Shown: positions 29,051 through 33,538 of the stretch, piece after piece
Position numbering within the stretch: position 1 is the stretch's first letter
How the letters are laid out: every line of letters begins with the position of its first letter
NCBI GenBank assembly: GCA_913041945.1
Contig: CAJWIT010000014.1
Location: 1-33,538, forward strand
DNA from: an uncultured Fidelibacterota bacterium
GTDB taxonomy: Bacteria > Fidelibacterota > Marinisomatia > Marinisomatales > UBA8229
Direction of reading: 5' to 3'
DNA: 33,538 nt
The notes under the pieces: model-generated
What the model was told of the DNA's origin: nothing
Seen by the model: the letters and a program-made list of their open reading frames with translations, nothing else
Databases searched by the model: none
Program-made: the position numbers and the translations under genes

Positions 29051-29106
29051 ATAGAATAAGTTCATTTCTCAAATTACTTGGTAATCTTATGGATAATCAA
29101 TTAGTA

Positions 29107-30357
29107 ATGATCAAGCATGTGTCGATTGTATTAGCATTAGTGACCATAACCTCTTTTGTATATCCGGATGAATTTGATATTCCAGACGGTTATTATGATC
29201 CATCAGAAGGATTATTCGGTATTGAATTAAAAACTGCTCTCCATGAAATTATTAATGATCATGACAGCCAGAGTAATAGTTCGCTTTGGACTCATTTTCA
29301 ATCTACAGATGTGAAGACAAACAGCAAGGTGTGGGACATGTATTCCGATATTCCCGATGGAACACCGCCTTATGAGTTTACATTTGTCACTGATCAATGT
29401 GGAAATTACAGCCAGGAGGGAGACTGCTATAACAGGGAGCACTCCTGGCCTTCCAGTTGGTTTGATGATAATTATCCCATGAAAACCGATCTTTATCATG
29501 TATATCCAACGGATGGTTATGTCAATAATCGCAGGGCTAATTATCCTTTTGGAGAGGTTGGTACATCAACCTGGGTATCAGAGAACGGCAGTAAAGTTGG
29601 AAGTTGCTCATATCCGGATTGTGAGGGAACAGTTTTTGAACCAATTGATGATTACAAAGGTGATTTTGCACGAACGTATTTTTATATGTCCACCCGGTAT
29701 TTTGGTGAAGATTCCGGGTGGGATGCAAATCAGATGGTTGATGGTGCTGAATTGAAACCATTGGCAGTAAATCTTTTGATGGATTGGCATGAAAGTGATC
29801 CCGTGAGTGAGAAAGAACTGGACAGGAATGAAGTTGTTTATGAAATCCAGGGAAATCGGAATCCATATATTGATCATCCGGAATACGCAGATAGAGTTTG
29901 GAGAGCAGCAACAATAAATGTGGTTTCTCTTGAAAATTGGAATATGGTTGGGTTGCCTCTGGCAGTTGATGATCCATCATATCAGACCATTTTCCCCTCT
30001 TCGGTTGGAGGAACATTATACTCATACAACGGTGCATACATTCCTGAGACTGAACTTATTCAGGGGGATGGATACTGGCTTCGATTCCAGGAAGCTGGTT
30101 CGGTCCAAATTACCGGAGTCGAAACAGATCAACTTTATATTTTACTTACAGAAGGATGGAACATGATCTCCGGAATTTCATCGGAAATAAATGTTTCCAA
30201 TATTATTGATCCTGATGGATTGATTTTACCCAATTCAATATATGGATTTTCTACAAATTATTTTGCCTCAGACATATTAGAACCGGGGCATGGTTATTGG
30301 GTACGATCCAGTGGGATTGGAGAAATTATTATCACAGTTCCTGCATCCCGGGAATAA
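29107..30357 (+). CDS. Secreted endonuclease I family nuclease with WNMVGLPL module
   Basis: The chosen ATG gives a clean signal peptide (MIKHVSIVLALVTITSFVYP); ATG 29089 is a close alternative. The frame extends upstream to TTG 28981 but runs through a terminator hairpin and a poor N-terminus. Of 416 residues, about 30-265 match the endonuclease I (EndA/NucM-like) family: CYNREHSWPSSWF (with H112, the likely general base), TDLYHVYPTDGYVNNRRANY, ARTYFYMSTRYF, then WHESDPVSEKELDRN and QGNRNPYIDHPEY. It is expected to be a metal-dependent, sequence-nonspecific extracellular nuclease for nutrient DNA. The module (~270-416) ends the protein with no T9SS sorting domain, as in the deiminase and beta-helix genes just upstream. 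Confidence 0.9.
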   Translation: MIKHVSIVLALVTITSFVYPDEFDIPDGYYDPSEGLFGIELKTALHEIINDHDSQSNSSLWTHFQSTDVKTNSKVWDMYSDIPDGTPPYEFTFVTDQCGNYSQEGDCYNREHSWPSSWFDDNYPMKTDLYHVYPTDGYVNNRRANYPFGEVGTSTWVSENGSKVGSCSYPDCEGTVFEPIDDYKGDFARTYFYMSTRYFGEDSGWDANQMVDGAELKPLAVNLLMDWHESDPVSEKELDRNEVVYEIQGNRNPYIDHPEYADRVWRAATINVVSLENWNMVGLPLAVDDPSYQTIFPSSVGGTLYSYNGAYIPETELIQGDGYWLRFQEAGSVQITGVETDQLYILLTEGWNMISGISSEINVSNIIDPDGLILPNSIYGFSTNYFASDILEPGHGYWVRSSGIGEIIITVPASRE

Positions 30358-30389
30358 TCTCCATAGAAATTCCTGTTTACATTCCCTCT

Positions 30390-32036
30390 GTGAATTTTAG
30401 TTATTGTCATACCAAACGATTGATTGTGGTCGTAATACTGATCTTTGTCAGTCAAATATTTGCTCAGAGTCCTGATTTTTCCGTAACAATCAATGTCATG
30501 GGAGGAGTAGGAAGTTATGACCTTACAATCGGTTTTTCTCCAGATGCAACAGATGGATATGACGATGGGATTGATCAGTATGCACCTCCACAACCCCCAT
30601 CGCCTGCGTTTGATGCAGCCTTGTTTTGGGAAAATGATCGTTATTACACTCAAATTGTAAATGGAGACAGTTTAGATCTTATAGAACATGTATGGAACAT
30701 TCAGCTGCAATATCCCGAAGATAACTTAATAACTCTTAGTTGGGATAATGGATGTCTATCAGTTCTGGGAACATTTACTCTTCAGGATGCATCTGGTGGA
30801 AATTTGGTCAGTGTAGATATGACAACTGTGGATAGTTTGGTTTTGGATAATCCATCCCTAAATACATTAAAATTAAAGGTAACACCAAAAGAATATTCTC
30901 CTGAAACTCCTCCTGAAGGTTTTGATTTTACTCCCAATCCCGCATCAGGTACTTTTATTGGTACAGTTACTATAAACGGCCAAAATGCTGAAGAATGTGA
31001 CTGGATTGCTGCTTTTGATGAGAATGGCAATTGTGCCGGTTCAGCAATTTTGGTACTTAATGATGATTTAGCTTGGATTAATATTCCAATCTATGGAGAT
31101 GACAGTACAACTCCAGATGTTGATGAAGGTATGAATCCTGGAGAAAATTTTGTTTTGAAACTCTGGGATGTTTCTTCCGGTCTTATTCTTGAATATCCGA
31201 TAAGTTTTGACTGCTGGTCAAATCAGAACGGTGCTCCCATGCCAAATTGTGGTGGAATTGACGAGATTTATAATTTTTTCTATTCTTCTTTTTTTTCTGT
31301 ATCATTGTTAATAGAACCAGAAGGGAGTGGTATTGTATCCGGTTCAGGAAATTATTTTGAAAATGCAATTGTGACTGTAACTGCAACAGCAAATGATGGA
31401 TATACTTTTGTAAACTGGACAGAGGATGGGATAGAAATATCTGCAGAAGCTTCCTACAACTTTACGATTATCGAAAGTCGTAATCTGGTAGCGAATTTTA
31501 GGGAGATAGTATACACAGGTCCAACAGCAGGTTTCATCTATAATGCTGACAATCTTGAAGTAACGTTTACTGATAGATCAGTTGCAGGAGATGGCGATAT
31601 TACCAATTGGAATTGGGATTTTGGGGATGACAGTACTAGTACTGAACGAAATCCGTCTCATGCATATTTTGGAGCAGGTAATTATTTTGTCAAGTTGGTT
31701 GTAACTGATGAATATGGAATGATAAATGAAAGGACTGAGTTTATTAGTGTTGCTACAGATGAATTATTATTGCCTGTAAATTATCCAAACCCTTTCAAAG
31801 ACAATACAACAATTATATTTGAGATTTCAATTCCATCCATTGTGAAAATTGATGTATTTAATTTATTAGGGAAAAAGGTTCATTCCCTAATTTCAACCTA
31901 TGTAAACGAAGAAGTTAATCGAGTCGTTTGGGATGGGAAGAATTATCGTGGGAAATTAGTGAGATCAGGGTTGTACTTTTACCGAATTCAAACTGACAAT
32001 GAAATTCAAACTGGAAAAATGGTCGTCATTCGATAA
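30390..32036 (+). CDS. Secreted PKD-domain protein with T9SS sorting domain
   Basis: GTG 30390 is chosen because it yields a good signal peptide (MNFSYCHTKRLIVVVILIFV, then SQIFAQ). The frame is open back to 30297, which would overlap the endonuclease gene and bury the signal. The product has 548 residues. A beta-rich region ends in TLKLKVTPKEYSPE. A second beta domain follows (GTVTINGQNAEECDWIAAFD ... GENFVLKLWD), of a kind common in T9SS proteins. A bacterial-repeat-like domain (VTVTATANDGYTFVNWTEDG), a PKD domain (WNWDFGDDSTSTERNPSHAY) and a divergent type-A sorting domain (NYPNPFKDNTT ... SGLYFYRIQ ... KMVVIR) complete it. The WNMVGLPL module is absent. No enzymatic motif is visible; adhesion or a structural surface role is a guess. 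Glutaredoxin follows 21 bp downstream. Confidence 0.75.
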   Translation: MNFSYCHTKRLIVVVILIFVSQIFAQSPDFSVTINVMGGVGSYDLTIGFSPDATDGYDDGIDQYAPPQPPSPAFDAALFWENDRYYTQIVNGDSLDLIEHVWNIQLQYPEDNLITLSWDNGCLSVLGTFTLQDASGGNLVSVDMTTVDSLVLDNPSLNTLKLKVTPKEYSPETPPEGFDFTPNPASGTFIGTVTINGQNAEECDWIAAFDENGNCAGSAILVLNDDLAWINIPIYGDDSTTPDVDEGMNPGENFVLKLWDVSSGLILEYPISFDCWSNQNGAPMPNCGGIDEIYNFFYSSFFSVSLLIEPEGSGIVSGSGNYFENAIVTVTATANDGYTFVNWTEDGIEISAEASYNFTIIESRNLVANFREIVYTGPTAGFIYNADNLEVTFTDRSVAGDGDITNWNWDFGDDSTSTERNPSHAYFGAGNYFVKLVVTDEYGMINERTEFISVATDELLLPVNYPNPFKDNTTIIFEISIPSIVKIDVFNLLGKKVHSLISTYVNEEVNRVVWDGKNYRGKLVRSGLYFYRIQTDNEIQTGKMVVIR

Positions 32037-32057
32037 ACTTTACGATTTAGGAAAAAG

Positions 32058-32297
32058 ATGAACGTAAAAGTATACACAACACACTGGTGCCCATATTGTC
32101 CCAATGCAAAACGGTTTTTGAATGAGAAAAATATTGAGTTTGAAGAAATTAATATTGAAACAGAAGGGATGAGCCGTGAGAATCTTGAAAGGATTACCGG
32201 CGGACGAACAGTCCCTCAAATCGTCATTGATGATACGCCCATTGGTGGATATGAAGATCTAATTGCTTTGGATTCTGAAGGAAAATTGCCAGGATAA
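32058..32297 (+). CDS. grxC: Glutaredoxin
   Basis: This 79-residue protein is a full-length glutaredoxin 3 type. It has an N-terminal strand (VKVYTTH), the dithiol motif CPYC (C11/C14), the TVPQI cis-Pro loop and the GGYEDL glutathione-binding segment. Lacking a signal peptide, it should act in the cytoplasm, reducing disulfides or glutathione/low-molecular-weight thiol mixed disulfides, for example with ribonucleotide reductase. AGGAAAA lies 7 nt before ATG. It is the only clearly cytoplasmic protein in the window and probably shares a transcript with the PKD gene upstream. The next gene is convergent, with stops almost touching. Confidence 0.93.
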   Translation: MNVKVYTTHWCPYCPNAKRFLNEKNIEFEEINIETEGMSRENLERITGGRTVPQIVIDDTPIGGYEDLIALDSEGKLPG

Positions 32298-32299
32298 TT

Positions 32300-32450
32300 T
32301 TAGCGAAGGAGAGTAACTTTCTGCCATGTGTGGAATTGATCTCCCTCCACAAATATAAAATAGATTCCTGAAGGCGCTTTTTTTCCATTCCCCATTTTTC
32401 CGTCCCAGGAAAGGTGATCGTAATAACCATCACTTACAGGGTTGCCGAGT
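32300..32450 (-). pseudogene. Out-of-frame remnant of a T9SS sorting domain at the 3' end of the minus-strand gene
   Basis: On the minus strand the frame ending at TAA 32302-32300 reads NRLGNPVSDGYYDHLSWDGK, then APSGIYFIFVEGD ... WQKVTLLR, the second half of a type-A sorting domain. It is one frame off from the upstream coding region, and the NPFNP half is missing, so both a deletion and a frameshift are needed to explain it. Confidence 0.75.
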
Positions 32451-33538
32451 CTATTCCACATTTATCGTTGCTGATTTTGTCAAGTTAGGTATAGTTACCT
32501 TACTTCCACTTGAATCATAGAAGAATAGGAAGTTGGATAATATCTCCACGAGGTGACTCCCTTCTGACTTCCCTTCAAACTCAAGCGTATAAAGAATGCC
32601 GGAACCGAACACACCTTCACCTGATGTCAATGTTGTAGCTATGTGAATTGTAGAAGACGTATCTTTTACAAAAGTTACTGCTTCTGAACCAAAGAAATAT
32701 CCCTCTCCAAATTCTGTAGAACCAGCAAATGACACACCAGTCGAATCATATGCAATACGAAGGCTAATCCCGAATATTGCATCCTCTAAATCCTCTATGT
32801 TGAGGGTTAATTCGCCTACTGATCCAATGTCAATGGATAGACTCTCAGGTGTGAGCGAAAGGACTGAAATGAGTACTTCTATTGCCTTTGTATAAGTATC
32901 TACCAAACTATTTTCATCGGTCACCGTCAGGGTGACCGAGTATATTCCATCTTCTGCATATGTATGGACAGGGTTCTGTTCTGTGCCTGTGTTCCCATCT
33001 CCAAAATCCCACGCCCATGTGAGGATTGCTCCATCTCCTTCTGTTGAAATATCCGTAAATGTCACCTCTAAAAAGTTTACTGAATAACCAAAACTAGCAG
33101 CCGGACCTGTCCCTGTATACTCTTCCACAGTTATATCATCTTCGGTATAAGTGTCATTTAAATCATTTTCATCTGTCACTGTCAAGCTGACTGTGTATGT
33201 TCCTGCTTCTGCATATGTATGGACTGAGTTCTGTTCTGCGCTTGTGCTCCCATCTCCAAAATCCCACGCCCATGTGTTGATTGCACCATCTCCTGCTGTT
33301 GATGCATCAGTAAATGAAACGATTAGATAATTTGCTGTATAAGTGAAATCTGTGGTTGGTGACCTGAATTCTACAGTTACATCTTCGGTATAAGTGTCAT
33401 TTAAATCATTTTCATCGGTCACGGTCAGGGTTGCTGAGTATGTTCCCGGTGCAGTGTATGTGTGTGTTGGGTTCTGTTGACCAGATGTTTCCCCATCTCC
33501 AAAATCCCACGCCCATGTGTTGATTGCACCATCTCCTG
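32451..33538 (-). CDS. PKD-repeat/cohesin-like surface protein (5' partial, sorting domain broken)
   Basis: The frame is open to the right edge of the window, so the N-terminus is missing; a GTG at 33422 lies inside a PKD repeat and is not the start. From the N-terminal side there are one partial and two complete PKD domains, each with WAWDFGDG and HTY...GxYxxxLTVTDEN. A domain resembling cohesin follows (LTPESLSIDIGSVGELTLN ... GVFGSGILYTLEFEGKSEG). The frame stops at TAG (32453-32451) right after SATINVE, where a T9SS sorting domain would be expected; half of one is found out of frame beyond it. As it stands the product would not be sorted by T9SS. Function is probably adhesive or scaffolding, by analogy only. 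Confidence 0.75.
   Translation of the reverse strand, partial: GDGAINTWAWDFGDGETSGQQNPTHTYTAPGTYSATLTVTDENDLNDTYTEDVTVEFRSPTTDFTYTANYLIVSFTDASTAGDGAINTWAWDFGDGSTSAEQNSVHTYAEAGTYTVSLTVTDENDLNDTYTEDDITVEEYTGTGPAASFGYSVNFLEVTFTDISTEGDGAILTWAWDFGDGNTGTEQNPVHTYAEDGIYSVTLTVTDENSLVDTYTKAIEVLISVLSLTPESLSIDIGSVGELTLNIEDLEDAIFGISLRIAYDSTGVSFAGSTEFGEGYFFGSEAVTFVKDTSSTIHIATTLTSGEGVFGSGILYTLEFEGKSEGSHLVEILSNFLFFYDSSGSKVTIPNLTKSATINVE
32996..33538 (-). repeat. Tandem PKD-encoding DNA repeats
   Basis: The PKD units are very similar at DNA level. The string CATCTCCAAAATCCCACGCC starts at 32996, 33251 and 33494, giving unit lengths of 255 and 243 bp. Similarity extends to the linker encoding DENDLNDTYTED. 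The last unit runs off the window, so the array may be longer. Confidence 0.85.

Noticed and set aside
28981-29106. Longer endonuclease starting at TTG 28981 or ATG 28990
   Set aside because: This stretch contains a rho-independent terminator hairpin and would bury the signal peptide.
30297-30389. PKD protein starting at 30297, overlapping the endonuclease gene
   Set aside because: It would place ~45 residues in front of an otherwise ideal signal peptide; GTG 30390 fits better.
1-33538. CRISPR arrays, insertion sequences, integrases or phage genes
   Set aside because: No short regularly spaced repeats, transposase or integrase motifs were found; the only repeats are protein-domain repeats. 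The tRNA cluster shows no duplicated tRNA end that would mark an integrated element.

Overview
This window is an AT-rich bacterial segment from an organism with type IX secretion (T9SS). Eight products carry, or carried, a C-terminal type-A sorting domain with the NYPNPFNP...SGVYxYxL...KKMxLMK pattern. Signal peptides are nearly universal. The NPFNP variant, the WNMVGLPL module and the sparse Shine-Dalgarno sites suggest a member of the FCB group, most likely Candidatus Marinimicrobia (SAR406) or a neighbouring phylum. That placement is inferred from protein style only.

Layout. 1-2.6 kb: the end of an outer-membrane beta-barrel protein (DUF6029-like) and an Omp28-like thioredoxin-fold protein. 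2.7-4.6 kb: a second Omp28-like protein whose first redox Cys codon is TGA, followed by a hairpin placed like a bacterial SECIS. 4.6-6.4 kb: a secreted c-type cytochrome, closed by a terminator. 6.56-6.79 kb: tRNA-Gln(CTG), tRNA-Glu(CTC), tRNA-Arg(ACG). 7.06-25.6 kb: large secreted hydrolases, namely two gingipain-type C25 peptidases, an M14 metallocarboxypeptidase and an S8 subtilisin, plus a Cys-rich protein whose 3' end has decayed. 25.7-30.4 kb: a Porphyromonas-type peptidylarginine deiminase, a beta-helix-like protein with an in-frame TGA, and an endonuclease I. 30.4-32.3 kb: a PKD protein and glutaredoxin. 32.3-33.5 kb: a convergent, 5'-partial PKD/cohesin-like gene with a broken 3' end.

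How it fits together. Ten of the secreted proteins, with unrelated N-terminal domains, share a ~145-residue duplicated module (WNMVGLPL ... GYWLRF ... GWNLISGIS ... GYWVRS). In six of them it is followed by a second conserved domain and the T9SS sorting domain. In three the protein ends at the module, and in one the remainder is visibly decayed. The enzymes together look like an extracellular degradation kit for protein and DNA. The deiminase keeps the five catalytic positions and the two substrate-carboxylate arginines of P. gingivalis PPAD at the same spacing, so it probably acts on peptide C-terminal Arg released by the neighbouring proteases.

The strongest candidate for something undescribed is the possible selenocysteine (UxxC) in the Omp28-like protein. 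A second in-frame TGA (CxxU) occurs in the beta-helix protein, also with a correctly placed hairpin.
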